In this document: piece by piece, positions 52,195 through 62,944 of the stretch | Numbering within the stretch: the first letter of the stretch is position 1 | Layout: the number at the start of each line of letters is the position of its first letter | Assembly (NCBI GenBank): GCA_014804655.1 | Contig: JAAUZK010000032.1 | Coordinates: forward strand, 1-64,000 | From: Lachnospiraceae bacterium | GTDB taxonomy: Bacteria > Bacillota > Clostridia > Lachnospirales > Lachnospiraceae | DNA length: 64,000 nucleotides | Direction of reading: 5' to 3' | Program-made: the position numbers and the translations under genes | The notes under the pieces: model-generated | The model's input: the letters and a program-made list of their open reading frames with translations, nothing else | Databases searched by the model: none | Told to the model about the DNA's origin: nothing

Positions 52195-52620
52195 ATGATA
52201 GCGATCGGAAGCGATCATGGCGGATATGATTTGAAAGAGGCGATTATCGCCCATCTGAAAGAGCAGGGTGTGGATTGTAAAGATTACGGGTGCGCGGATA
52301 AGTCTTCCTGTGATTATCCGGTTTACGGACGCGCAGTCGCCGAGGCGGTTGCTAAGGGAGAATGCGAGAAAGGTATTGTGATCTGCACGACGGGTATCGG
52401 AATTTCCATTACAGCGAACAAGGTCAAGGGAGTCCGCTGTGCATTGTGTGCGGATACTTTGACGGCGCAAATGACCAGACAGCATAACGATGCGAATGTG
52501 CTTGCTATGGGTGGCGGTATTGTGGGACCGAATCTGGCATTCAGTATCGTGGATACTTTCCTGAATACGGAGTTTTCAGGGGAAGAAAAACATTGCAGAA
52601 GAGTGGGACTGATTGAATAA
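52195..52620 (+). CDS. rpiB: Ribose-5-phosphate isomerase B
   Basis: 141 residues: MIAIGSDHGGYDLKEAIIAH, then KGIVICTTGIGISITANKVKG with the active Cys, and ARQ-like DTLTAQMTRQHNDANVLAMG. The start was moved to ATG 52195, which has GGAGGAG upstream and gives the standard N-terminus. Interconverts ribose-5-phosphate and ribulose-5-phosphate. The Sua5-rpiB order is common in Firmicutes. Confidence 0.95.
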   Translation: MIAIGSDHGGYDLKEAIIAHLKEQGVDCKDYGCADKSSCDYPVYGRAVAEAVAKGECEKGIVICTTGIGISITANKVKGVRCALCADTLTAQMTRQHNDANVLAMGGGIVGPNLAFSIVDTFLNTEFSGEEKHCRRVGLIE

Positions 52621-52662
52621 TAATATCACGTGTTATGATTAAACGCATTATGGAGGATGTTT

Positions 52663-53862
52663 ATGAGAGGCACGCGTAGAACGGCGGTCTGGATGGTTCT
52701 GGTCTTGATGCTCGGACTTACGACTGTCACCGTACAGGCGACGGAGGAGACTCGTCAGAAGATCAATAAAGCCGAGCAGGAGAAAAAGGACGCAGAGGAC
52801 AAACTGGACGAGACGGAAGAAAATCTGAAAAATCTGAATGAACAGAAGGATTCCCTACAGGGTGCATTGTCAACCTTGAATACCGAGCTTACACAGGTGA
52901 GTAATAATCTGAGCGACTTAGAAGATAAGATTGCGGACAAGGAAGCGCAGATCGTTACATTAAACGGCAAGATCGAGGAAGTTAATAAGGATCTGGAAGA
53001 GGCGATCGTCCTTAAAGACACACAGTACGAGACGATGAAGCAGCAGATTCGGTTTATCTATGAGAAGAGCGATTTCCTTTATATGGAATTGTTTTTCTCA
53101 GCGACCAGCTTTTCAGATTTTCTGAATAAGAATAATTATATTGAACAGTTGTCAGCTTATCAGCAGAAGGTACTGCAGGATTATAAAGATGCGCAGGCGG
53201 CGATAGAAGCGAAACAGGAAGAACTGGAGCTTGACCTGGCGCAGTTAGAGAAAGATAAAGAGGAATTAGGAGAATATAAGGTGCAGGTTGTGGCGGAACA
53301 GAGCCGCGTATCCGGGCTGGTCAGCCAGACGACGAATTCTTTACATGCAACTTCCGGTCAAATTTCGGAAGCGGAGGCACAGGCGCTTGCCTATGAGCAG
53401 AAGATTAAAGAAGAGGAAGAGAATCTTACGGCTTTAAAAGCGAAGCTGGCGGAAGAAATCCGTATGGCGGAACTGGCGGCACAGTCAAGCTGGCGGGACA
53501 TTTCAGAAGTGAGTTTCGCGGAAGGTGACAGATATCTGCTGGCGAATCTGATCTATTGTGAAGCCGGAGGAGAATCCTACGCCGGCCAGGTGGCGGTAGG
53601 ATCTGTTGTGATGAACAGAGTGCTGAGTTCGGTATACCCCAATACAGTAACAGGTGTTATATATCAGTCCGGGCAATTTTCTCCTGTGGCCAGCGGACGT
53701 CTGGCGTTAGCCTTGGCAGACGGAAGAGCGACTGCTTCCTGCTATCAGGCGGCAGATGAGGTTATGCGCGGTACGACCAACGTGGGTAACTGCGTCTATT
53801 TCAGGACACCGGTAGCCGGTATCAATCCGCGGTATACGATCGGGGGACATATTTTCTATTAA
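52663..53862 (+). CDS. Secreted coiled-coil cell-wall hydrolase, SleB-like domain
   Basis: 399 residues. A signal peptide (about 1-28), a long coiled coil (about 30-275) and a C-terminal SleB/CwlJ-type hydrolase_2 domain (about 290-399) with LANLIYCEAGGESYAGQVAV near its start; the Glu there is the expected catalytic residue. The coiled coil repeats features of the M23 protein at 7.4 kb, including IRFIYEKSDFLYMELFFS and YIEQLSAY. ATG 52663 is 6 bases after GGAGG; ATG 52657 is not spaced. The two proteins may be alternative FtsX-type partners with different wall activities (inference). Confidence 0.85.
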   Translation: MRGTRRTAVWMVLVLMLGLTTVTVQATEETRQKINKAEQEKKDAEDKLDETEENLKNLNEQKDSLQGALSTLNTELTQVSNNLSDLEDKIADKEAQIVTLNGKIEEVNKDLEEAIVLKDTQYETMKQQIRFIYEKSDFLYMELFFSATSFSDFLNKNNYIEQLSAYQQKVLQDYKDAQAAIEAKQEELELDLAQLEKDKEELGEYKVQVVAEQSRVSGLVSQTTNSLHATSGQISEAEAQALAYEQKIKEEEENLTALKAKLAEEIRMAELAAQSSWRDISEVSFAEGDRYLLANLIYCEAGGESYAGQVAVGSVVMNRVLSSVYPNTVTGVIYQSGQFSPVASGRLALALADGRATASCYQAADEVMRGTTNVGNCVYFRTPVAGINPRYTIGGHIFY

Positions 53863-53881
53863 CAAATACTATAAAATAAGG

Positions 53882-53916
53882 ACGGCATGGATTTCGGTCT
53901 GTGCTGTCCATGCCGT
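53882..53916. terminator. Hairpin between converging genes
   Basis: ACGGCATGGA (53882-53891) pairs with TCCATGCCGT (53907-53916). The AT-rich TTATTTTATAG side suits the minus-strand DUF402 gene; the plus-strand side lacks a T run. Confidence 0.6.
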
Positions 53917-53929
53917 ATATCACCTGTTA

Positions 53930-54412
53930 TTAAATGCTTATATAATCTTCGGTAGGTTTTTGAAGTTTGGGGAAATCACCGGCATAGATGGTCTTCAGCA
54001 GCCGGTCTAAACAAAGCAGGGATCTGCTCAGCATATCTTCGGACAGGATGCCCGATTCTCTGGCGGTGACGAGTTCATCCAGATCCACCACTTTCACAAA
54101 GCCGTCAGGATAGACGATCACATCCGCAAGAAGATCCGTGACGATGTATGTATCGGTCTCTTTGGTGTAGTCATAATCAACGATATCACAGTACCAGAAG
54201 AGAAGAGTCTCATCTTCCCGATAAAACCGGCTTACTTTAATGCCTTCGTTAAGATAATAACAGGAGAAGCCGTGGTGCAGGTCTTTGCGCGGCTTTAAGG
54301 AGTTCCAGCCGGTCACGATGATCTGTTCGTCGCGGTATAGGACACGGTCATCTTTCAACAGAATACATTCTTCGGGAATCAATCTCTTGCGATATAGAGT
54401 CGGATTTGCCAT
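53930..54412 (-). CDS. DUF402-family protein
   Basis: 160 residues from ATG 54412 (MANPTLYRKRLIPEE), with AGGAGG upstream; the longer frame to 54460 is not needed. Contains the DUF402 core: FYREDETLLFWYCDIVDYDY, then YIVTDLLADVIVYPDGFVKVVDLDEL. Related proteins are nucleoside di/triphosphate phosphatases that use metal-bound Asp and Glu, some of which are present here. The exact substrate is unknown. Confidence 0.8.
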   Translation of the reverse strand: MANPTLYRKRLIPEECILLKDDRVLYRDEQIIVTGWNSLKPRKDLHHGFSCYYLNEGIKVSRFYREDETLLFWYCDIVDYDYTKETDTYIVTDLLADVIVYPDGFVKVVDLDELVTARESGILSEDMLSRSLLCLDRLLKTIYAGDFPKLQKPTEDYISI

Positions 54413-54551
54413 AGTACCTCCTGTGAACAGCGATTGTGATGAATCAGTTTTCTTAAACACTACGTTACATTGACAAGATTAAAAAGTCAAGAAGCTGTGT
54501 TATATATTTCGAGTTTGCGAAGCATATCCCGAAAGCCGCCCCGTTCGTGAA

Positions 54552-54617
54552 CGAGTTTGCGGAGATGCGCAGCATCTCATGAGCAATATCTCGTAATCGA
54601 GCGTAGCTCGATTTTTT
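54552..54617 (+). repeat. Dispersed hairpin repeat, copy B
   Basis: CGAGTTTGCGGAGATGC, GCA, GCATCTC (hairpin 1), then AGCAATATCTCGTA, then ATCGAGC-GTA-GCTCGAT (hairpin 2) and TTTTTT. The second hairpin with its T run has the form of an intrinsic terminator. Confidence 0.8.
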
Positions 54618-54638
54618 ATCTATTTTTCACAATTTGTC

Positions 54639-54667
54639 TGGACATAAGTGGTAAAAATGAGTATAAT
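54639..54667 (+). promoter_or_regulatory. Promoter of the atp operon
   Basis: TGGACA (54639-54644) and TATAAT (54662-54667), spacing 17. It lies just downstream of the terminator-like repeat copy B, about 50 bases before atpZ. Confidence 0.75.
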
Positions 54668-54722
54668 TTTACACGGAGGCTGTAATTTCCATTAATAGAC
54701 AAAATAAAAGAAGGGAAAGGCT

Positions 54723-54992
54723 GTGAAATATAATAGAAATGTCTATCAGGCACTTATGATGATAAGTCAGTTCGGTATTAACATGCTGGTTCCTATTTTT
54801 ATTTGTTCTTTTGCGGGAATGTTCCTTGATTGGAAATTCGAAACCTCTTTCTGGACGGTAGTGTTGTTTTTTGTCGGTGCGATGGCAGGATTTACGAATG
54901 TATTCAGATTCGCCAAGAAGATATACGAGACGCCGGCAGTGACACGCAGACGCAGCACGAAGAGACAGGATGACAAGAAGGAAGAAGAGTGA
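54723..54992 (+). CDS. atpZ: AtpZ/AtpI-family protein (atp operon gene 1)
   Basis: 89 residues, GTG start. Two membrane helices (about 12-32 and 42-62) and a basic/acidic hydrophilic tail (RRRSTKRQDDKKEEE). The LVPIFICSFAGMFLDWKF segment is typical of the F0F1-ATPase gene-1 family. In other bacteria AtpZ with AtpI handles Mg2+ or Ca2+ uptake or helps assemble the c-ring. GGGAAAGG upstream. Confidence 0.82.
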   Translation: MKYNRNVYQALMMISQFGINMLVPIFICSFAGMFLDWKFETSFWTVVLFFVGAMAGFTNVFRFAKKIYETPAVTRRRSTKRQDDKKEEE

Positions 54993-54995
54993 ATT

Positions 54996-55385
54996 ATGAA
55001 GAAAAAAATCGATCCGACTTTGTTTGATCTGTGTCTGGGAATTTTCTTATATGGCTTGATATTTCAAGCAGTTCTGCTTTTTTTTTCAAGGAGGGCGTCT
55101 TACAGTCTGGGACTCTGGATCGGTGTCGTGCTCGCAATCGCAGGTTCCGTCCATATGTGGTGGTCGTTAAACCGGGGGATGGATCAGGCGGCCAAACAGG
55201 CGGCCAAGACGATTGGGACGAACAATCTGATCCGGTATTTGGTACTGGTGGTGGTCATGTTCATACTGATTTATACGGACTTTGCCAATCCGATTTTTAT
55301 GTTTTGCGGCTATATGGGGATGAAGATATCGGCTTATCTGAACCCTTGGCTGCGTAAGATAAGTGCGAAAGTATTTAAAATTTAA
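54996..55385 (+). CDS. atpI: ATP synthase subunit I
   Basis: 129 residues with four membrane helices (about 13-30, 38-57, 80-97, 101-118). The loop NRGMDQAAKQAAKTIGTNNL lies between helices 2 and 3. It matches the ATP synthase I family by length, topology and position. A chaperone for c-ring assembly, not part of the finished enzyme. Three bases after atpZ. Confidence 0.8.
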   Translation: MKKKIDPTLFDLCLGIFLYGLIFQAVLLFFSRRASYSLGLWIGVVLAIAGSVHMWWSLNRGMDQAAKQAAKTIGTNNLIRYLVLVVVMFILIYTDFANPIFMFCGYMGMKISAYLNPWLRKISAKVFKI

Positions 55386-55419
55386 AATACATAAAGTCAT
55401 AAAATAAGGGGGTGAAAGT

Positions 55420-56139
55420 ATGGGACAGGGAGTTCTGTTATCCGCAGGCGCTGATATCGATTTTATGATTCATGGAGTGTTTTCCTATGAATTGTTTGGA
55501 CAGACTGTATGGATTACGACTACGCATGTGTGTGTGCTGATCGTTATGCTTGTGATCATCGGTTTCTGTATTGCTGCGAACCGTGCCGTCAAGCATGCGT
55601 CGGATGTTCCGGGTACTTTCCAGAACATTGCGGAACTTGTGGTGGAGATGTTGGATAATATGATCGGCGGCGTTATGGGTAAGTTCAGCCCGAAATTCCG
55701 CAATTATATCGGAACTATCTTTATCTTCATTCTGCTCAGTAATATCTCGGGTCTGTTCGGTTTAAGACCGCCGACAGCGGATTATGGTGTGACATTCGCG
55801 ATGGGACTTATGACATTCACGCTGATTCACTTTAACAAATTCAAATATCAGAAAGTGAAGGGCGTCATCGCAGGACTGTGTGATCCATGGCCGATCTGGG
55901 CACCGATCAATGTAATCGGTGATATTGCAGTTCCGGTTTCATTGTCACTGCGTCTGTTTGCAAATGTCTTATCCGGCACGGTTATGACGGCGCTGGTATA
56001 CGGACTGCTCTCTAAGATCGCGCTTGTCTGGCCGGCGGCGCTGCATGTGTATTTTGATCTGTTCTCGGGAGCGATCCAGACTTATGTATTCTGTATGTTG
56101 ACCATGACATACATTACAGATGCCTGTACGACAGAGTAA
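55420..56139 (+). CDS. atpB: ATP synthase subunit a
   Basis: 239 residues, five or six membrane helices. The essential Arg lies in VPVSLSLRLFANVLSG near residue 180. It opens with DIDFMIHGVF and has the GLRPPTADYGVTFAMGLM loop. It forms the ion half-channels beside the c-ring. GGGGGTG upstream. A 123-base gap with repeat copy C follows. Confidence 0.95.
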   Translation: MGQGVLLSAGADIDFMIHGVFSYELFGQTVWITTTHVCVLIVMLVIIGFCIAANRAVKHASDVPGTFQNIAELVVEMLDNMIGGVMGKFSPKFRNYIGTIFIFILLSNISGLFGLRPPTADYGVTFAMGLMTFTLIHFNKFKYQKVKGVIAGLCDPWPIWAPINVIGDIAVPVSLSLRLFANVLSGTVMTALVYGLLSKIALVWPAALHVYFDLFSGAIQTYVFCMLTMTYITDACTTE

Positions 56140-56179
56140 CCGGTATGGATTAAAGAAAAAGGAATTAATCGCTCTTTTT

Positions 56180-56245
56180 CGAGTTTGCTAAGATGTGCAG
56201 CATCTCATAAGCAATATCTCGTAATTGAGCGTAGCTCAATTTTTT
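56180..56245 (+). repeat. Dispersed hairpin repeat, copy C (inside the atp operon)
   Basis: CGAGTTTGCTAAGATGT, GCA, GCATCTC, then AAGCAATATCTCGTA, then ATTGAGC-GTA-GCTCAAT and TTTTTT. Compared with copy B, the C-G pair in hairpin 2 has become T-A on both sides, so pairing is kept. It lies between atpB and atpE and could act as an attenuator or stability element. Confidence 0.85.
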
Positions 56246-56247
56246 AA

Positions 56248-56520
<273 letters not shown>

Positions 56521-56611
56521 AGATGAAGTTACACTAAGGCTGTATAGAACACAGCCTAAGTGCAACTATAATCATCTCTTGGAGAATGCAAAGAACGTGC
56601 ATTCTCCGGGG
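56521..56611 (+). ncRNA. Structured RNA element 1 after atpE
   Basis: Begins directly after the atpE stop. The outer stem is AGATGA (56521-56526) / TCATCT (56572-56577). Inside is a 16-pair-long arm (56528-56543 with 56551-56566) with an A-C and an A-A mismatch and loop ATAGAAC. A second hairpin GGAGAATGC (56581-56589) / GCATTCTCC (56599-56607) follows. It has the same layout as the element after atpD. It is a cis element in the atp mRNA, probably acting in stability, processing or translation of the neighbouring genes. Confidence 0.8.
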
Positions 56612-56643
56612 CATGAGAATTGTGAAGAAAGGAGGATAAGAGC

Positions 56644-57207
56644 TTGAGTACACTAGCTACACAGATGGTAATGGCAGCCGCAGCAGAAATGGAACCAAGA
56701 CTTTTTGATCTGGATCTGCAGTTGATTGCGGATTCGGTTTTGATGATCATTGCGGTATTTACATTGTTTTTGGTTGCTTCTCATTTTCTCTTCAATCCTG
56801 TGAGGGATATGATGCAGAACAGACAGGATCGGATCAAAAACGAGCTTGACAGCGCTGCAGCCGATATGGAAAATGCGAGGGCACTGAAAGAACAGTACGA
56901 AGCCAAACTGAAAGAGATCGACAAGGAAGCCGAAGAAATCTTAAGCGAGGCAAGGAAAAAGGCGCTCGCCAATGAGAACAAGATCGTATCGGAAGCCAAA
57001 GAGGAAGCGTCGAGGATCATCGAGAGAGCCGGCGTGGAAGCAGAGCTGGAGAAGAAGAAAGCCGCCGATGAAGTGAAGCGCGAAATGGTGGTTCTGGCAT
57101 CCCTGATGGCGGGTAAAGTTGTGAGTGCTAAGATAGACACGACCGTTCAGGACAGTTTGATTGAAGAAACGTTGAAAGAAATAGGTGAGGGCACATGGCT
57201 AAGCTAA
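56644..57207 (+). CDS. atpF: ATP synthase subunit b
   Basis: 187 residues, TTG start with AAAGGAGG upstream. One membrane helix (about 27-50, ending ASHFLFNPVRDMMQNRQDRI), then a long charged helix of Lys/Glu/Ala heptads that forms the peripheral stalk. It overlaps atpH by 13 bases. The first 20 residues before the helix are longer than in many b subunits. Confidence 0.95.
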   Translation: MSTLATQMVMAAAAEMEPRLFDLDLQLIADSVLMIIAVFTLFLVASHFLFNPVRDMMQNRQDRIKNELDSAAADMENARALKEQYEAKLKEIDKEAEEILSEARKKALANENKIVSEAKEEASRIIERAGVEAELEKKKAADEVKREMVVLASLMAGKVVSAKIDTTVQDSLIEETLKEIGEGTWLS

Positions 57208-57740
57208 TTTCAAAAACATATGGAGATGCATTATTTGAGCTTGCGGTAGAGGAAGGCAAAATAGATGTATTGTCAGAAGAAATCCTACAGCTTCAAAAAG
57301 TGCTTGCGGACAACGAGTCTTTCGGCAGACTGATGAATCATCCCAAGATTATTGTCGAAGAGAAGATTCAGGTTGCGAAGAACGTATTTGAAGGCAGGGT
57401 GTCCGATGAACTGCTCGGATTTCTTACAATCATCATTTCCAAAGACCGTTACAGAGATATCGATGAGATTCTGGACTATTTTATTGCGGAAGTAAAGCGG
57501 TATAAGGGAATCGGCGTTGCAACAGTGACGACGGCTGTTCCGCTCAAGGAAGAACAGTGCAGCAAAATAGAACAGAAGCTGCTCGGAACAACTCAGTATA
57601 CGAAGATGGAAATGCATTTTCAGGTAGACGAAGCCCTGATTGGCGGTATGGTTGTCCGTATCGGCGACAGAGTGGTGGACAGCAGTATCAGGACAAAGTT
57701 AAATGAGCTGCAAAAAGAATTGTTAAAAGTTCATATCTGA
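57195..57740 (+). CDS. atpH: ATP synthase subunit delta
   Basis: 181 residues: SKTYGDALFELAVEEGKID at the start, FLTIIISKDRYRDIDEILDYF in the middle, and the family C-terminus GGMVVRIGDRVVDSSIRTKL. It connects the stalk to the top of F1. Start ATG 57195 inside atpF, with GGTGAGGG upstream. Confidence 0.95.
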   Translation: MAKLISKTYGDALFELAVEEGKIDVLSEEILQLQKVLADNESFGRLMNHPKIIVEEKIQVAKNVFEGRVSDELLGFLTIIISKDRYRDIDEILDYFIAEVKRYKGIGVATVTTAVPLKEEQCSKIEQKLLGTTQYTKMEMHFQVDEALIGGMVVRIGDRVVDSSIRTKLNELQKELLKVHI

Positions 57741-57803
57741 TTAGCCGGATTCGGCAGAAAAGCTATGAGCTGATATTCAAATTAAGAAGAAAGGTGCGTA
57801 TGA

Positions 57804-59312
<1,509 letters not shown>

Positions 59313-59341
59313 TAGAAATAGGGAAAGAGGAAGGTGACGCT

Positions 59342-60205
59342 ATGGCCTCAATGAGAGACATTAAAAGGCGTAAAGGCAGTATACAGAGTACTCAGCAGAT
59401 TACCAAAGCCATGAAACTCGTTTCTACCGTGAAACTGCAGAGAGCGAAACAACGTGCGGAACAGTCGAAAGCATATTTTAACTGTATGTATGAGACAGTG
59501 TCTTCCATGCTGGCGAAGACCGGCAGCTTGAATCACCCTTACTTGAAAGCAGGAGAATCCGGGAAGAAGGCGGTTATTGTGATCACTTCCAACAGAGGTC
59601 TTGCGGGCGGCTATAATTCTAATATTACCAAGCTGATTACCAAGGGCGATTTTAAGAAAGAAGATCTGGAGATTTATGCGATCGGCAAGAAAGGCAAGGA
59701 TGTATTGCAGCGCAACGGCTATCATATCATGGAGGAAAACTCGGATATCATCGAGGAACCGTCCTATGTGGATGCCATGGGTATCAGCAAAAAGCTGCTG
59801 GACGCTTATGCCGCGGGTGAGATCAATGAGATCTATCTTGCTTACACGGGATTTAAGAATACCGTGGTGCATGTGCCGACTCTGTTAAAGCTTCTTCCCG
59901 TAGAGGCACCGGAAAATGGTGAAGCGGGCAAGGAGACGGGCAGTAAGGCAATGATGAACTTCGAGCCCGAAGATGATGAGGCGCTTGACATGATTATTCC
60001 GAAATATGTTACAAGCCTGATATATGGTGGTTTGGTGGAAGCTGTTGCCAGTGAGAACGGTGCGAGAATGCAGGCTATGGATTCCGCGACAAGCAATGCT
60101 GAGGAAATGATAGATCACTTGTCACTGATGTACAACAGAGCACGTCAGGGATCTATTACGCAGGAATTAACAGAAATTATTGCAGGTGCAAATGCAATAT
60201 CATAA
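59342..60205 (+). CDS. atpG: ATP synthase subunit gamma
   Basis: 287 residues. The N-terminal helix MASMRDIKRRKGSIQSTQQI and ITKAMKLVSTVKLQ and the C-terminal helix ending SITQELTEIIAGANAIS form the rotating coiled-coil shaft. GGAAGGTG upstream. A 192-base structured gap follows before atpD. Confidence 0.97.
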   Translation: MASMRDIKRRKGSIQSTQQITKAMKLVSTVKLQRAKQRAEQSKAYFNCMYETVSSMLAKTGSLNHPYLKAGESGKKAVIVITSNRGLAGGYNSNITKLITKGDFKKEDLEIYAIGKKGKDVLQRNGYHIMEENSDIIEEPSYVDAMGISKKLLDAYAAGEINEIYLAYTGFKNTVVHVPTLLKLLPVEAPENGEAGKETGSKAMMNFEPEDDEALDMIIPKYVTSLIYGGLVEAVASENGARMQAMDSATSNAEEMIDHLSLMYNRARQGSITQELTEIIAGANAIS

Positions 60206-60207
60206 TT

Positions 60208-60365
60208 ACAGTTCAGCCAGACCGAATTTGCCTGACAAATCATGCTTGCATGAATTTGGCAGACAAATGATGGGCTGAGGGAACGCCTGCTAATGAGCAA
60301 AAGAAGCTGCAAGGCAGCGGGAAGCGCGGAACGCGCTGTTTTGCGAATGGCGTGAGCTGAACTGT
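60208..60365 (+). ncRNA. Branched RNA structure between atpG and atpD
   Basis: The outer stem ACAGTTCAGC (60208-60217) / GCTGAACTGT (60356-60365) is perfect. Inside lie an imperfect arm around TTTGCCTGACAAATCATGC-TT-GCATG and its partner (about 60227-60268), ACGCC/GGCGT (60283-60287, 60349-60353) enclosing GCTGC-AAG-GCAGC (60306-60318) and GCGCG-GAA-CGCGC (60324-60336). The ribosome site of atpD lies outside the fold. It looks like a deliberate cis-acting structure or a repeat element. Confidence 0.65.
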
Positions 60366-60385
60366 GCAATAAATAACATGAGTGA

Positions 60386-61800
<1,415 letters not shown>

Positions 61801-61801
<1 letters not shown>

Positions 61802-61889
61802 ACATGAAGAAATACTAAGGTCGTAAAGAACACGACCTAAGTACTTCTAAGTCATGTCTGGAAGAATGCGTAAAGATTGCATTCTTCCG
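61801..61889 (+). ncRNA. Structured RNA element 2 after atpD
   Basis: Outer stem GACATGA (61801-61807) / TCATGTC (61852-61858); long arm 61809-61824 with 61832-61847, loop AAAGAAC; second hairpin GGAAGAATGC (61860-61869) / GCATTCTTCC (61879-61888). The A-C and A-A mismatches are at the same positions as in element 1, and many paired positions differ on both sides together, so the fold is conserved. It lies between atpD and atpC. Confidence 0.8.
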
Positions 61890-61931
61890 GGATTTCGAAG
61901 ATACAAGGTATGTAGAAGGAACAGGTAACAT

Positions 61932-62342
61932 ATGGCTGATGATAATAGAAATTTTACCTTAAAAATTATTACACCGGACAGAGTTTTCTATGAGGATGAA
62001 GTGTCTATGGTGGAATTTAATACGGTAGAGGGAGAAGTCGGTATTTACAAAGATCACATTCCGATGACGATGATCGTTGCTCCGGGAATTCTGACGATTA
62101 CACGGGGAGAGGAAGTGAAGGAGGCCGCACTGCATGCGGGATTTACCGAAGTTCTGCCGGATAAGGTTACAATTCTTGCCGAAATCATAGAATGGCCGTC
62201 GGAGATTGATGTAAGTCGTGCTGAGGATGCGAAGTCACGTGCCGAGGAGAGGCTCAAAGAGCACGATCCGGGTACGGATATGAACAGAGCGGAGCTGGCC
62301 TTAAAGCGGGCAGTGGCAAGAATAGAGACCGTGCGACAATAA
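61932..62342 (+). CDS. atpC: ATP synthase subunit epsilon
   Basis: 136 residues. The beta-sandwich (about 1-88) starts FTLKIITPDRVFYEDEVSMV and includes HIPMTMIVAPGILTI and HAGFTEVLPDKVTILAE. The two-helix C-terminal part ends RAVARIETVRQ. Regulates F1 rotation and ATP hydrolysis. Last gene of the operon. Confidence 0.95.
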   Translation: MADDNRNFTLKIITPDRVFYEDEVSMVEFNTVEGEVGIYKDHIPMTMIVAPGILTITRGEEVKEAALHAGFTEVLPDKVTILAEIIEWPSEIDVSRAEDAKSRAEERLKEHDPGTDMNRAELALKRAVARIETVRQ

Positions 62343-62365
62343 ATAGCACATGTAATTAAATGAAC

Positions 62366-62410
62366 GAGGGGCGGGTGTATATAATATCCGTCTCTCTATT
62401 ATTTTGTCCG
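62366..62410 (+). terminator. Probable terminator of the atp operon
   Basis: GAGGGGCGGGTGTAT and ATATCCGTCTCTC can pair with mismatches, followed by TATTATTTTGT. Confidence 0.6.
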
Positions 62411-62481
62411 GAAAACTTCGCGATTCGCGTTACACATGAAACTGCATATGATAGAATAAAAAGACATAGAGTTGGTGCAGC

Positions 62482-62871
62482 ATGAATCAATCCAGAATAT
62501 TGCCGTTCTATATGGCATATCCGCTTCCGCTGTATTATCAGCAGGAAGACAGCGTGACGCGGGATTTGGAATATTTACAGCAGATGTATCCGATAGAAGC
62601 GAAGAAATATCAGAAGATTATAGCAGAGACATTGGATCGTATCGATTATGAGGGCAGTATGATCTACGACGAATATCCGGATAGATGGCAGATATACAGA
62701 TTGACGCAGATTATCGTGGATAAGATCAGAAAGACACAGGAAGAGCGGCCTGAGGAGGGAGAGAAGAAAGATATGGACTGGGACAGAGTCACGGAATTTG
62801 TCCAAGTGCTTCTTTCCTATGAAATCTACAGGAAACGCCATTCCAATCGAAATGGGATTTTAAAATTTTAG
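62482..62871 (+). CDS. Conserved hypothetical protein
   Basis: 129 residues, no signal or membrane helix. It begins MNQSRILPFYMAYPLPLYYQ, has a helical middle with YPIEAKKYQKIIAETLDRID and MIYDEYPDRWQIYRLTQII, and ends RKRHSNRNGILKF. I recognise no family. Composition and codon use look normal for the window. It lies between the atp terminator and the methyltransferase. Confidence 0.75.
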   Translation: MNQSRILPFYMAYPLPLYYQQEDSVTRDLEYLQQMYPIEAKKYQKIIAETLDRIDYEGSMIYDEYPDRWQIYRLTQIIVDKIRKTQEERPEEGEKKDMDWDRVTEFVQVLLSYEIYRKRHSNRNGILKF

Positions 62872-62944
62872 TTGTGGTTTTATGGTAATCTGATTAAAAT
62901 AAAAGCATGATGCGTTGGCATAGATGCTTTGAAATGGAGAAAAG

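Larger units (their letters stand above)
54413..54722. other. Spacer before the atp operon
   Basis: Holds a short repeat-like stretch (CGAGTTTGCGAAGC, about 54510-54523), repeat copy B, and the atp promoter. No gene. Confidence 0.6.
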
